Positions 44,452 through 53,871 of a stretch of 64,000 nucleotides of DNA are shown one piece after another. The notes beneath the pieces are model-generated. The model saw only the letters and a program-made list of their open reading frames with translations. It ran no database searches and was not told the origin of the DNA. The stretch is from contig NZ_CM001442.1 of the NCBI RefSeq assembly GCF_000244915.1, positions 3,534,001 to 3,598,000 on the forward strand. The letters run 5' to 3'. Both the position numbers and the translations under genes were made by a program. The stretch comes from Bradyrhizobium sp. WSM471 (GTDB taxonomy: Bacteria > Pseudomonadota > Alphaproteobacteria > Rhizobiales > Xanthobacteraceae). Positions within the stretch are counted from its first letter, which is position 1. Every line of letters begins with the position of its first letter.

Positions 44452-44754
44452 TACCTTAGGTGGTCTGCACGACGCCCCATCAAATGAGAAATGTTGCAGC
44501 TGAGTTCAACGGTTCGCGGGGGTGTTCGTTCCTTGGAAGGGTCGATGCGACGCCGGCGGCGGGCCCAAGAGGCAAACGTCCGCCACCCGCGACCTCATCC
44601 GCACGTGCCCTGACTGGCTTACAGGAACCTGACGGAAGGGAGCGGCCGGCCCGCCGGTGCTTTTTCGCTGGCCGAGACGCCCCGGATGATGGAAGACAGC
44701 GAAGATGCGGCGGAAGCCGTGCGGTGACACCGGAACATCCCGCGGGACAATGCG
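44452..44754. promoter_or_regulatory. Upstream region of the two-component operon
   Basis: About 300 bases without a gene lie between divergent starts. The only pattern noticed is two CCTGAC copies (about 20 bases apart, around 44610-44635) that could be response-regulator half sites. No strong promoter was identified. Confidence 0.3.
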
Positions 44755-45429
44755 ATGCGCCTTTTGATCGTCGAGGACAATGCCGAGCTGTCGCGGCTCG
44801 TTGCCGGCGGGCTATCGGCGGCCGGCTATGAGAGCGACATCGTCGGCAGTGCCGCCGAAGCGCGCGAGGCGGTCAGCAGCGTCAGCTATGCCGCGATGAT
44901 CCTCGACCTCGGCCTGCCCGACGGCGATGGCTTGTCGGTGCTGCGCGAGCTGCGCCGGCAGATGGAGCCATTGCCGGTGCTGGTGCTGACCGCGCGCGGC
45001 GGCTTGCAGGATCGCGTTAGCGGCCTGCGCAGCGGCGCCGACGACTATCTCGCAAAACCGTTCGCGATGGAGGAACTGGTGGCGCGGCTGGAGGCGATCC
45101 TGCGCCGTCCTGGCCAGCTGCTCGGCCGCTCGCTGCGCCTTGCCAACCTCGTCTATGACACCGAAAGCCGCCAGATCTTCGTCGACGACCAGCCGCGCAT
45201 CATCTCCGCGCGCGAGACCTCGGTGCTCGAGATCCTGCTGCGCCGGCAGGGGCGGGTGGTGCCGAAGAAGAACGTCGAGGACCACATCTTCGGGCTCGAC
45301 GGCGAGGTCGCCTCCAACGCGGTCGAGGTCTACGTCTCGCGGCTGCGCAAGCAGCTCGCCGAGCATGGCGCCAAGGTCGTGATCCACACCATCCGCGGCG
45401 TCGGCTATCTCATGGCCGAGGAGAAATAG
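44755..45429 (+). CDS. OmpR-family response regulator (TctD/QseB-like)
   Basis: The 224-residue protein has a receiver domain with the acidic pocket LLIVEDN, phospho-acceptor ILDLGLPDGDG, Thr in VLTARGG and Lys in YLAKPF. A winged-helix domain follows with VVPKKNVEDHIFGLDG and VEVYVSRLRKQL. GGGA precedes ATG 44755. Its partner kinase follows at once. The target genes are unknown; TctD-type systems often regulate carboxylate uptake, and TRAP genes lie downstream, but this is only suggestive. Confidence 0.92.
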   Translation: MRLLIVEDNAELSRLVAGGLSAAGYESDIVGSAAEAREAVSSVSYAAMILDLGLPDGDGLSVLRELRRQMEPLPVLVLTARGGLQDRVSGLRSGADDYLAKPFAMEELVARLEAILRRPGQLLGRSLRLANLVYDTESRQIFVDDQPRIISARETSVLEILLRRQGRVVPKKNVEDHIFGLDGEVASNAVEVYVSRLRKQLAEHGAKVVIHTIRGVGYLMAEEK

Positions 45430-45430
45430 C

Positions 45431-46840
45431 GTGGCGCGGATCGGACCTCACGCCGGATTCCGCGCCGGGATCCGTGCGAGGTCGCCGACGTTCAAATCGC
45501 TGATCTGGCGCATCGTGTTCCTGCACATCGTGGCGGTCGCGGTGGTCGCAATCTTCCTGCCGCTGGTGCTGTTCTGGCTGCTCAATTCCGAAATCGACCA
45601 GCTGCATCGCGATGCCATGCGCGCGCAGGCCGAGGTGTTGGCCGAGCGCATCGTCGCCCAGCACGACGGGTTGTTGACGTTCAACCTGCCGGACAGTCTC
45701 AAGGGCCTTTATTCGGAAGCCTATGGTCGCTACCAATACGACATTCGCGATGCCGAGGGGAATCTGCTGTTTTCGTCGCGGCGCAAGACCGGTACTGCCC
45801 CGGCCGCGCCGCCGCCGCTCTCCGAGACGATTTCAGGTGCCGGCGTCACCCGCACCATCGACGGCAAGGTGATGCGCATTCGCGTCGCGGAGGATCTGGC
45901 GCACCGCGACGTCATCATCGACGACATCGTGTCGAACTTCTTCCGGCGGGTCGGGTGGATCACCATTCCGATCCTGCTGGTCCTGCTCGGCATCGACATC
46001 ATCATTTTTCGCCGCGCTGTCGCGCCGCTCTGGAAGGCCTCCGAGGAGGCGAGCAATATCGGCCCGGCGCGCACCGACATCCGCCTGCCGACGGAGCAGA
46101 TTCCGCGCGAGATCATGCCGCTCGTCACCGCCGTCAACCAGGCGCTCGACCGCCTCGAGGACGGCTTTCGGGTGCAGCGGCAGTTCACCGCCGACGCCGC
46201 GCACCAATTGCGCACGCCGCTCGCGATCCTGCGCACGCGGATCGAGACGCTCGGCGACGGCGCTGCAAGGCAGGCGCTGCATGCCGACATCGAGGGCATG
46301 AGCCGCATCGTCGCGCAGCTGCTGGAGATCGCCGAACTCGACACGTTGGTGCTCGATCCCGGCGAGACTGCAGATTTGCGCGCGGTCTGCGCCGAGGTGG
46401 TCGGTTCGATCGCGCCGCTCGCGATCGCGCAGCACAAGGATATCGCGCTGAGGGGCACCGAGGCGCCGGTGCTGATCCACGGCAATGCCGTGATGCTCCA
46501 GCGCGCGATCTTCAACCTCGCCGAAAACGCCATCAAGTTCACGGCAAAGGACACGTCGGTCGATGTCGATGTGAGCGAGGACGGTGCGGTGCGCGTGCGC
46601 GATTGCGGACCGGGAATTGCGGAAGCCGAGCGCGAATTGATCTTCCACCGCTTCTGGCGCGCCGACCGTCAGCGCAGCGACGGCGCCGGCCTCGGGCTCT
46701 CGATCGTGCGCGCCGTCGCGGATGATCACGCCGCGACGGTTGCGGTGGAGAACCTTCCGGGAGGCGGCGCGCAGTTCACGCTGCGTTTCAGGCTGGCGGA
46801 GAAGTCGGGCGACGTTGAATTGAACGTGGTGCGGCACTGA
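45431..46840 (+). CDS. Sensor histidine kinase (TctE/QseC-like)
   Basis: The 469-residue protein has two transmembrane helices (about residues 27-52 and 175-193) with a periplasmic sensor domain of roughly 120 residues between them. A HAMP-like linker follows, then HisKA with ADAAHQLRTPLAILRTRIET, and an ATPase domain with IFNLAENAIKFTA, VRDCGPGIAEAE and GAGLGLSIVRAVADDH. It starts with GTG at 45431, a single base after the regulator stop (TAGC), indicating tight coupling. Ligand unknown. Confidence 0.92.
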   Translation: MARIGPHAGFRAGIRARSPTFKSLIWRIVFLHIVAVAVVAIFLPLVLFWLLNSEIDQLHRDAMRAQAEVLAERIVAQHDGLLTFNLPDSLKGLYSEAYGRYQYDIRDAEGNLLFSSRRKTGTAPAAPPPLSETISGAGVTRTIDGKVMRIRVAEDLAHRDVIIDDIVSNFFRRVGWITIPILLVLLGIDIIIFRRAVAPLWKASEEASNIGPARTDIRLPTEQIPREIMPLVTAVNQALDRLEDGFRVQRQFTADAAHQLRTPLAILRTRIETLGDGAARQALHADIEGMSRIVAQLLEIAELDTLVLDPGETADLRAVCAEVVGSIAPLAIAQHKDIALRGTEAPVLIHGNAVMLQRAIFNLAENAIKFTAKDTSVDVDVSEDGAVRVRDCGPGIAEAERELIFHRFWRADRQRSDGAGLGLSIVRAVADDHAATVAVENLPGGGAQFTLRFRLAEKSGDVELNVVRH

Positions 46841-46859
46841 CGCGCCACCGTCTCCCACA

Positions 46860-46885
46860 TCCGCCTTCGCCAAGGCTTCGGCGGA
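46860..46885. repeat. Palindrome between convergent genes
   Basis: TCCGCC-TTC-GCC-AA-GGC-TTC-GGCGGA is a nested symmetric hairpin. It sits in the 70-base space between the convergent kinase and carboxypeptidase genes, where it may stop transcription from both sides. It resembles the short palindromic repeats dispersed in Bradyrhizobium genomes. Confidence 0.65.
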
Positions 46886-46910
46886 CATGAGGGAAGAAGG
46901 AAGAGAGCGC

Positions 46911-48212
46911 TTATTTCAGCTTGCCGGTGGACAGGTCCATGATCATGCGCGTGGTTAAATAGAGACGCGGCACGATGCTGTCGAGTTTGACATATTCGGC
47001 ATCATTGGAATGCGCGCCGAAACCCGACAGGCCCATGCCTTCGACCACGGCTCCGCTGGTCTTGAGCGCGGCAAACGCGGCGTCGGTGCCGCCGCCGGTC
47101 GCCTTCTCGTCGACCTTCAGGGGTAATCCGAGCTCCTGATAGATGGTCTTGCCGTAGGCCGCCACGCGGCGTGAGGCGTCGTTGGCCTCCAGCGGCGGAC
47201 GACGCACCTCGAATTTGAGCGCGACCTTGGAGTCGGGCAGCAGGTGATTCTTGATCTTCTCCTGCAGCGCCTTCTCCAGCTCGTCGAAATCGGCGACCTT
47301 GAGCGCACGGGCGTCGGCCTGGGCCGTGGCCTCCGCGGGGATGACGTTGCGGTTGGTGCCGGCCTTGGAGACCGTCCAGTTCAGTTTCAGCCCCTGCTCT
47401 GGTTTGGACAGGTCCTTCATTTGCAGCAGCTGATGGGAGAGTTCGTACAGGGCATTGACGCCGCCCTCGGGCCGCGAGCCTGCATGCGACGACTTGCCCT
47501 GCACCGTGAGATAGGCCGAGCCGATGCCGCTGGTGGCCAGCCGCAGCGTGCCGTCGGTGCCGCCGCCTTCAAACGAGAACACCACGTCCTGATCCGCGGC
47601 GAACCTGGTGATGGTGCTGCGCCAGCCCGGTGAGGAGATCTCCTCGTCGCCATTGGTGAGCACCGTGAGCGTGCCGTAATCCCGGAAGCTCAGCTTCTGC
47701 AACAGCGCCACGGTATGGAGAATGAGCGCGACGCCCTGCTTGTCGTCGGCAATGCCGAGGCCGTAGGCCTTGTCGCCGTCGATGCGGAACGGTTGATCCT
47801 TCAGCATGCCCTTCAGGTACACCGTGTCCATGTGGGCGATCAGCATGATCTTCTTGCTGCCTGTGCCCTTGAATACGGCGTGTACGGCGGGACCGATCTT
47901 CTCGGGTGTGTCGTCGAGTCGATAGACGTCGGTGGGTTGCAGGATCTCCACCGTGCCGCCGAGCTGCTTGAGCTGGCCGGCAACGCGCTCGGCGATCTGG
48001 TTCAGGCCTTCGACATCCTTGCTGCCGGATTCGATGCTGACGAGATCGCGCAGCGTATCGAGCAGCGGCTGCTGCTCCTTTTGCGCCAGCGCATGGACGT
48101 CGGCCATGACATTCGCACGGGAATCCGCATGCGCCGGCAATGCCGCACACGCCAGCCAGAGCGACGCGATCAACGGACCAACGAGCGATGGAGCAGGGTG
48201 CGATCGAGACAT
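46911..48212 (-). CDS. M20 family metallocarboxypeptidase (glutamate carboxypeptidase, CPG2-like), exported
   Basis: The 433-residue protein has a signal peptide (LIASLWLACAALPAHA, cleavage before DSRA). Metal-site motifs are IMLIAHMDTVYLKG, GIADDKQGV, TNGDEEISSPGWR and the C-terminal GFGAHSNDAEYV, with the dimerisation domain containing GKSSHAGSRPEGGVNAL. The family hydrolyses C-terminal glutamate from folates and related peptides. The start ATG 48212 opens on the signal; the longer frame has no support. Activity in the periplasm is expected. Confidence 0.9.
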   Translation of the reverse strand: MSRSHPAPSLVGPLIASLWLACAALPAHADSRANVMADVHALAQKEQQPLLDTLRDLVSIESGSKDVEGLNQIAERVAGQLKQLGGTVEILQPTDVYRLDDTPEKIGPAVHAVFKGTGSKKIMLIAHMDTVYLKGMLKDQPFRIDGDKAYGLGIADDKQGVALILHTVALLQKLSFRDYGTLTVLTNGDEEISSPGWRSTITRFAADQDVVFSFEGGGTDGTLRLATSGIGSAYLTVQGKSSHAGSRPEGGVNALYELSHQLLQMKDLSKPEQGLKLNWTVSKAGTNRNVIPAEATAQADARALKVADFDELEKALQEKIKNHLLPDSKVALKFEVRRPPLEANDASRRVAAYGKTIYQELGLPLKVDEKATGGGTDAAFAALKTSGAVVEGMGLSGFGAHSNDAEYVKLDSIVPRLYLTTRMIMDLSTGKLK

Positions 48213-48490
48213 GCGTGGCGGCCTAGGTTGGGGGAATGGCGCGGTATGCCCGTGTTTCCGGCGCTTGTCACGCGCCCGGCGCACTGGTCAGGACCGCCCA
48301 GGCGGAGATCATATGGAGCGCCAGGGCGGCTGGCCCTCTAAGCCTAAAGTCGTAGAACCGGAGGGCGCGGGAGCTGAGCATTTTCGTCCTTCACATCGTG
48401 AGGGATGGAAATCGGACGACACATGTTCCATGCTGGCGTCCAAGCCTCGGCAAGAAGGCTCACCGTCACAATCCATCAGGGTAGGAAATC

Positions 48491-49579
48491 ATGAAAAGAC
48501 GAGACTTTATCAAGGTCACCGGGCTTGGTGCGGCGGGTGTCGCCACGCTAGCCGCTCCAGCGATCGCGCAGACGACGCCCGAGATCAAATGGCGCATGCC
48601 GACGAGCTGGCCGAAATCACTCGATACGCTCTATGGCGGCGCCGAGATGATGGCCAAGATGGTCGCGGAAGCGACCGACAACAAATTCCAGATTCAGACA
48701 TTTGCCGGCGGCGAGATCGTGCCGGGGCTTCAAGTGCTCGATGCCGTGCAGAACGGCACCTGCGAAATCGGCCACACTGCGTCCTACTATTATTTCGGCA
48801 AGGACCCGACCTTCACCTTCGGCTCGGCCGTGCCGTTCGGACCGAACATGCGCATCAACCAAGCCTGGTACACGCTCGGCGGTGGCAGGGACATCCTCAA
48901 CGAGTTCTACAAGAAGTACAACGTCGTCTCGCTGCTTGCCGGCAACACCGGCTGTCAGATGGGTGGCTGGTTCCGCAAGGAGGTCAAGACGCCCCAGGAC
49001 TTCAACGGGTTGAAGTTCCGCATCGGCGGCTTCGCCGGAAAGGTGATGGCCAAGCTCGGCGCGGTGCCGCAGCAGATCGCGGGTGGCGACATCTATCCGG
49101 CGCTGGAGAAGGGCACCATCGACGCCGCCGAATGGGTCGGACCGTATGACGACGAGAAGCTCGGCTTCGTCAAGGTCGCGCCGCATTATTACTTCCCGGG
49201 CTGGTGGGAAGGCGGGCCCATGCTTCTCGCCTTCGTCAACCAGGACAAGTGGAATGCGCTGCCGAAGCACTATCAGAGCATCCTCGAGCAGGCGGGGCAC
49301 TACGCCAACAACTGGATGATGGCGAAGTATGACCAGTCTAATCCGCCAGCGTTGCGGCGTCTGCTCGCCGCCGGAGCCAAGCTGCATCCGTTCTCGCCAG
49401 AGGTCATGCAAGCCTGCTTCAAGGCGGCAAAGGAGCTGCACACCGAAGTCTCGGCCAGCAACGCGGACTTCAAGAAGGTCTACGAATCGCTGACCGCGTT
49501 CTCGAACAACGGATATCAGTGGTTCCAGGTCGCCGAAGTCGGCTATGACAACTTCATGGCGCGCAACTCGCAGAGCTGA
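48491..49579 (+). CDS. TRAP transporter substrate-binding protein (paralogue)
   Basis: The 362-residue protein begins KRRDFIKVTGLGAAGVATLA with a Tat-type signal and an AIAQ cleavage site. It then has WRMPTSWPKSLDTLYGGAEM and RKEVKTPQDFNGLKFRIGG, with [20 protein letters not shown]. Much of it matches the binding protein at 40287. TAGGA lies before ATG 48491. It is convergent with the DctQM permease pair, and a shared terminator separates them. It is the likely cognate subunit. Confidence 0.91.
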   Translation: MKRRDFIKVTGLGAAGVATLAAPAIAQTTPEIKWRMPTSWPKSLDTLYGGAEMMAKMVAEATDNKFQIQTFAGGEIVPGLQVLDAVQNGTCEIGHTASYYYFGKDPTFTFGSAVPFGPNMRINQAWYTLGGGRDILNEFYKKYNVVSLLAGNTGCQMGGWFRKEVKTPQDFNGLKFRIGGFAGKVMAKLGAVPQQIAGGDIYPALEKGTIDAAEWVGPYDDEKLGFVKVAPHYYFPGWWEGGPMLLAFVNQDKWNALPKHYQSILEQAGHYANNWMMAKYDQSNPPALRRLLAAGAKLHPFSPEVMQACFKAAKELHTEVSASNADFKKVYESLTAFSNNGYQWFQVAEVGYDNFMARNSQS

Positions 49580-49610
49580 TCGCAGAGCGCACGATCCGCC
49601 CAAACGAAAA

Positions 49611-49642
49611 AACCCGGAGCGAAAGCTCCGGGTTCTTTTTTT
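49611..49642. terminator. Bidirectional Rho-independent terminator
   Basis: AACCCGGAGC and GCTCCGGGTT form a perfect 10-base stem with loop GAAA, followed by C and seven or more T on the plus strand. An A-run at 49606-49612 gives a U-run for transcripts from the minus strand. It ends both the binding-protein gene and the permease operon. Confidence 0.92.
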
Positions 49643-49655
49643 CAGGCGGGCCGGG

Positions 49656-51311
49656 CTATTGCTTCGGCTGGCCGAAGTCGAGCGGCGGCAGATCGATCTG
49701 GGGAATCTCGATCTTGATGCTGTTGGGATCGACGGTGGACTGCACGCCCTTGTAGTGCATCACCATCGACGGGAACATGATCACGAGCAGCACCATGATC
49801 ATCTGGATCACGACGAACGGCACCGCGCCCCAATAGATCTGTCCCGTCGTGACCGGCTCCATGCGCTTGCCGGTGACACGATCGGTATAGCGCTCCTTCG
49901 GCGCGACCGAGCGCAAATAGAACAGCGCAAATCCGAATGGCGGGTGCATGAACGACGTCTGCATGTTGACGCCGAGGATGACGCCGAACCAGATCAGGTC
50001 GATGCCGAGATGCTCCGCCGCGGGCCCGAGCAATGGGATCACGATGAAAGCGAGTTCGAAGAAGTCGAGGAAGAACGCCAGCACGAAGACGAAGGCGTTG
50101 ACGAAGATCAGGAAGCCGACCTGGCCGCCGGGCAGGGAGGTCAGCAGGTGCTCGACCCAGACGTGGCCGCTGACGCCGTAGAAGGTGAGCGAGAACACGC
50201 GCGCGCCGACCAGGATGAAGACGACGAAGGCGGACAGCTTTGCCGTCGATTCGGTGGCCTGACGAACGAGGTCCCAGGTCAGGCGCCGCTTCGCGGCTCC
50301 GAGAATGAGGGCGCCGGCTGCACCCATGGCGCCGCCTTCGGTGGGCGTCGCGACACCGATGAAGATCGTGCCCAGCACCAGGAAGATCAGGAACAGCGGC
50401 GGCACCATGACGAAGGTGGTCTGTTGCGCCATCTTCGAGAGGAAACGGAAGCCCGTCAGCTTGTCGAGGACCCAGTTCGCGATGGCGACGAAGAACGCGA
50501 AGAGGATGCCGAAGAACATGCTGAGCACGACGAAGTCGGCGCCGTGTGTCTCCGAATTCCGCATCATGAACCAGCCGAACACGCAGCTCGCCAGGAACAG
50601 CACGCCGAGCGATCTGAGGCCGCGGTCGCCGCTCTCCTCGCGGAAACCGATGGCTTCCTTCGGCAGGCCCGGGGCGGCCTTCGGGAAAATCATGGTCACG
50701 AGGAACGCGTAACTCGCATAGAGGCCGGCGAGCACCAGGCCCGGAATGAACGCGCCCTCGTACATGTCGCCGACCGACTTGCCGAGCTGGTCGGCCATCA
50801 CGATCAGGACGAGCGACGGCGGAATGATCTGCGCCAGCGTGCCGGAGGCCGCGATGATTCCGGTCGCCACGCGGCGGTCGTAGCCGTAGCGCAGCATGAT
50901 CGGCAGCGAGATCAGGCCCATCGAGATCACCGACGCCGCCACGACGCCAGTCGTCGCCGCAAGCAGGGCGCCGACGAACACCACCGCGTAGGCGAGACCG
51001 CCGCGAATGGTGCCGAACAACTGGCCGATGGTGTCGAGCAGATCCTCGGCCATGCCGGAGCGTTCGAGCACCAGTCCCATGAAGGTGAAGAAGGGAATGG
51101 CGAGCAGCGTGTCGTTGTTCATCACGCCATAGACGCGCTCGGGCAGGGCCTGGAGAAAGTCCGGATGGAATTGCCCGAGCTCGACGCCGATAATCGCGAA
51201 GAACAGGCCGACGGCGCCGAGCGAAAATGCAGCCGGGTAGCCGAGCAGCAGCACGATCACCAGCGTCGCGAACATGATTGGCGCCATATTGGCGACGATA
51301 AACGCGGTCAT
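49656..51311 (-). CDS. dctM: TRAP transporter large permease (DctM type)
   Basis: The 551-residue protein has 12 to 14 helices and typical DctM motifs VGALLAATTGVVAASVISMG, SGTLAQIIPPSLVLIVMADQ and GVATPTEGGAMGAAGALILG. It is longer than the usual 430 residues because of an insertion between about residues 210 and 300 and a C-terminal tail. This is common in the mannitol/chloroaromatic branch. GGGGGA precedes ATG 51311. It is the membrane pump for the TRAP binding proteins and is encoded directly downstream of the small subunit. Confidence 0.92.
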   Translation of the reverse strand: MTAFIVANMAPIMFATLVIVLLLGYPAAFSLGAVGLFFAIIGVELGQFHPDFLQALPERVYGVMNNDTLLAIPFFTFMGLVLERSGMAEDLLDTIGQLFGTIRGGLAYAVVFVGALLAATTGVVAASVISMGLISLPIMLRYGYDRRVATGIIAASGTLAQIIPPSLVLIVMADQLGKSVGDMYEGAFIPGLVLAGLYASYAFLVTMIFPKAAPGLPKEAIGFREESGDRGLRSLGVLFLASCVFGWFMMRNSETHGADFVVLSMFFGILFAFFVAIANWVLDKLTGFRFLSKMAQQTTFVMVPPLFLIFLVLGTIFIGVATPTEGGAMGAAGALILGAAKRRLTWDLVRQATESTAKLSAFVVFILVGARVFSLTFYGVSGHVWVEHLLTSLPGGQVGFLIFVNAFVFVLAFFLDFFELAFIVIPLLGPAAEHLGIDLIWFGVILGVNMQTSFMHPPFGFALFYLRSVAPKERYTDRVTGKRMEPVTTGQIYWGAVPFVVIQMIMVLLVIMFPSMVMHYKGVQSTVDPNSIKIEIPQIDLPPLDFGQPKQ

Positions 51312-51339
51312 TGAATCCCCCTACGATGCCGCTTGGCGA

Positions 51340-51921
51340 TCACTTCTGTTCGATCGCTTCGACGAGATGCTCGACTTCGGCCTCCAGCGCCGAAATCTGC
51401 GACTCGTGGGGATCCGGAATCATGCCACGCATGACGGCGATCCGTTTGATCAGTTCGGAGACGCCTTGAACAAGCAGGAACGCGAAGCCGATCATGATGA
51501 GCGACTTGGCCGGCCATTGCGGCAGGCCGCCCGCATTACCGGATTGCTCGTTGATCTGAAGCGAGCGCAGGAAGAACGGTACCCCGGTCACGATCATGAC
51601 AACGGTCAGCGGGATCAGGAAGAAGATGTGCCCGATGATGTCGATGATGTTGCGAGCCCGCTTCGGCATCATGCTGTTGAAGATGTCGATCCGGATGTGC
51701 TCGTTGTCGAGCAGCGTCCAGGACGCGCACAGCAGGAACACGATGCTGAAAAGCACCCATTGCAGCTCGAGCCACGAGTTGGAGGACGTGTCCAACGTCT
51801 TTCGAATGATCGCATTCACCGCCGAGATGACGACGGCGACCAGGATCAGCCAAGCCAGACGCTTGCCCGTCCAACGTGTGAACGCGTCAATTCCATTGCT
51901 CAGCTTCAGGAGCGCTTGCAA
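51340..51921 (-). CDS. dctQ: TRAP transporter small permease (DctQ type)
   Basis: The 193-residue protein has four hydrophobic helices with the family element NSWLELQWVLFSIVFLLCAS and NEHIRIDIFNSMMP. I choose TTG 51921 as the start, preceded by GGGGAGG; an ATG at 52038 in the same frame would add an unusual hydrophilic extension of 39 residues. It is 28 bases upstream of dctM, forming the QM operon. The C-terminal part is a short coiled coil. Confidence 0.9.
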   Translation of the reverse strand: MQALLKLSNGIDAFTRWTGKRLAWLILVAVVISAVNAIIRKTLDTSSNSWLELQWVLFSIVFLLCASWTLLDNEHIRIDIFNSMMPKRARNIIDIIGHIFFLIPLTVVMIVTGVPFFLRSLQINEQSGNAGGLPQWPAKSLIMIGFAFLLVQGVSELIKRIAVMRGMIPDPHESQISALEAEVEHLVEAIEQK

Positions 51922-52090
51922 GATTGGTCCTCCCCGATTTGCCCCGGCCGTCTTGACTGCGCCGAGTGGCGCGTTGGCTTGTCTCGCCGCGCAGGCATGA
52001 GGCAGCCGCACCAAACCAGCGAGTTTGCCGCCAGTCAATCGGAAGTTTGTTGATAGTTAAGGGGAATAAGCCGCGGCCGGGCAGCCGATG

Positions 52091-53125
52091 CTAGCCGCCG
52101 GTGACGCTCATGTGCCTGCTGACGCTGGGGCGGTCGTGGCGGCGGTCGATGATGAAATCGTGGCCCTTGGGCTTCAGCCCAATGGCGCGGTCAATCGCAT
52201 CCGCAAGCAGCGAATCGTCGTCCGATGCACGCAGAGGTTTGCGCAAATCGGAGGCATCCTCGTGGCCGAGGCAGGTGTGCAGCGTTCCCGTGCAGGTGAC
52301 GCGCACGCGGTTGCAGGATTCGCAGAAATTATGAGTCATCGGGGTGATGAAGCCGAGCTTGCCGCCGGTCTCGGCGACGCTGACATAGCGCGCCGGCCCG
52401 CCGGTGCTCTCGGCCAGATCCGTCAGCGTGAACTGCTGGGCGAGGCGCGCGCGCACCAGCGACAGCGGCAAATATTGATCGATTCGTCCCGATCCGATCT
52501 CGCCCATCGGCATGACCTCGATCAGCGTCAGCCCCATGCTCTTGCCGTGGGCCCAGCGCATCAGGTCGGGAAGTTCGTCCTCGTTGAGGTTCTTGAGCGC
52601 CACGGCGTTGATCTTGACCGCGAGGCCTGCAGCGCGTGCCGCCTCGATGCCCTCCAGCACCTTGTCGATCTCGCCCCACCGGGTGATCTCGCGAAACTTC
52701 TGCGGGTCGAGCGTATCGAGGGAGACGTTGATGCGGCGGACGCCGCAATCGGCAAGCTCGGTTGCGTGTTTCGCAAGCTGGGTGCCGTTGGTGGTCAGCG
52801 TCAGCTCGCTCAGCGCGCCGCTCTTGAGATGCCGCGACAGCGAGCGCACCAGCGTCATCACGTTGCGGCGGACCAGCGGCTCGCCGCCGGTGAGCCGCAG
52901 CTTCTTCACGCCCTTGGCAATGAAGGCCGAGCAGAGCCGATCGAGTTCCTCCAGCGTCAGCAGGTCCGCCTTGGGCAGGAACGTCATGTCTTCCGACATG
53001 CAGTAGAAGCAGCGCAGGTCGCAGCGGTCGGTGACAGACACGCGCAAATACGAGATGGTCCGTCCGAACGGATCGGTCATCGCGCTCGACAGCGCGGCGC
53101 GGGGGCTCGCGGAAAGTCCGTTCAT
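52091..53125 (-). CDS. moaA: GTP 3',8-cyclase (molybdenum cofactor biosynthesis protein A)
   Basis: The 344-residue radical SAM enzyme has the N-terminal cluster motif [10 protein letters not shown] (Cx3Cx2C), the SAM-binding [11 protein letters not shown], the substrate-site cysteines [19 protein letters not shown] and the essential C-terminal GG tail (SVTGG). It converts GTP to 3',8-cyclo-GTP for molybdopterin. No other moa gene is nearby. The first ATG (53125) has AAGG about ten bases upstream; ATG 53080 ([12 protein letters not shown]) is also possible. Confidence 0.94.
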   Translation of the reverse strand: MNGLSASPRAALSSAMTDPFGRTISYLRVSVTDRCDLRCFYCMSEDMTFLPKADLLTLEELDRLCSAFIAKGVKKLRLTGGEPLVRRNVMTLVRSLSRHLKSGALSELTLTTNGTQLAKHATELADCGVRRINVSLDTLDPQKFREITRWGEIDKVLEGIEAARAAGLAVKINAVALKNLNEDELPDLMRWAHGKSMGLTLIEVMPMGEIGSGRIDQYLPLSLVRARLAQQFTLTDLAESTGGPARYVSVAETGGKLGFITPMTHNFCESCNRVRVTCTGTLHTCLGHEDASDLRKPLRASDDDSLLADAIDRAIGLKPKGHDFIIDRRHDRPSVSRHMSVTGG

Positions 53126-53233
53126 ACCAAATGCCTTGTCACTTGCGGCGACGGGAGCAGCTTTGCTTCAGCTGTGCTTCAGAAGCAATCTAAGCATCGG
53201 ACGCGTCAGAGACAATTGGGGCTTTAGCGGAGG

Positions 53234-53734
53234 TCAGCGCTTGCCCGTGTTCGGATCGGGGAACGGCGAGCCCGCGGCCGGTGCGGCAGCAGCCGCCGGG
53301 GCAGTGGCGGGCGCCGCCGGCTTCGGCTTCTTCGGCCGGTGCGGCTTGCGGACCGGTTTCGGTGGAATGGCCGGCTGGAGCTCCGCGAAAACCGGGTTGG
53401 GGTCGGTGGTGACCGAGGCGGGCGTCGTGAAGTCGCCGGGATTCCTGACGACGTTCACCGGCACGCTCACCAGCTGGTGTTTTGGCAGCGCGAAAGCCAC
53501 CGTGAAGGGGGCTTCGGGGGCGGGAACCGACACGGAGCAGGGGGTCTTGCAGCCTGCACCCAATGAGGTCGTGGCGTCAGCACCCGGGGGATTGGATTCG
53601 AGCCGGACCTGGACGGTCGGCGGGGCCGATTTGAACATGTCCCAGGAAACCGAAGACATCGAGGAGCAGCCGGCAAGGCTCGTTGCCCCAAGGAGGCTTG
53701 CCCCAGCTAACGCAATCGCGATGACACGACGCAT
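53234..53734 (-). CDS. Lipoprotein with PEGA-like beta domain and Pro/Ala-rich tail
   Basis: The 166-residue protein starts RRVIAIALAGASLLGATS with a lipobox LAGC, so the Cys should be lipidated. It reads VQVRLESNPPGADATTSLGA, a PEGA-type strand pattern (ESNPPGA), and ends in a low-complexity tail rich in Pro, Lys and Ala. It is probably an outer- or inner-membrane lipoprotein of the envelope. ATG 53734 opens on the signal peptide. Confidence 0.82.
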   Translation of the reverse strand: MRRVIAIALAGASLLGATSLAGCSSMSSVSWDMFKSAPPTVQVRLESNPPGADATTSLGAGCKTPCSVSVPAPEAPFTVAFALPKHQLVSVPVNVVRNPGDFTTPASVTTDPNPVFAELQPAIPPKPVRKPHRPKKPKPAAPATAPAAAAAPAAGSPFPDPNTGKR

Positions 53735-53823
53735 GACATCCACCCTAGTGCGGCGAACCGCCACATCCCCGGGCGAACTTAGGAGCGTCATTCCAAGCAA
53801 GCAACCGGCCGGCCGCGCATAGT

Positions 53824-53839
53824 TAGTAGATGGTTAACG
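53824..53839 (+). promoter_or_regulatory. Weak CtrA-like site upstream of the lipoprotein gene
   Basis: TTAG-N7-TTAAC differs from the CtrA consensus in one base. It lies 90 bases upstream of the lipoprotein ATG and inside the space to the gph stop. Symmetry and position are suggestive only. Confidence 0.3.
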
Positions 53840-53871
53840 CTGGATTCCGTGGAATAACCAAGCTAACTCAG

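Noticed and set aside
49545..51314. A 589-residue plus-strand frame rich in Glu, His and Asp
   Set aside because: Antisense to dctM; the composition is that of a reversed membrane protein.
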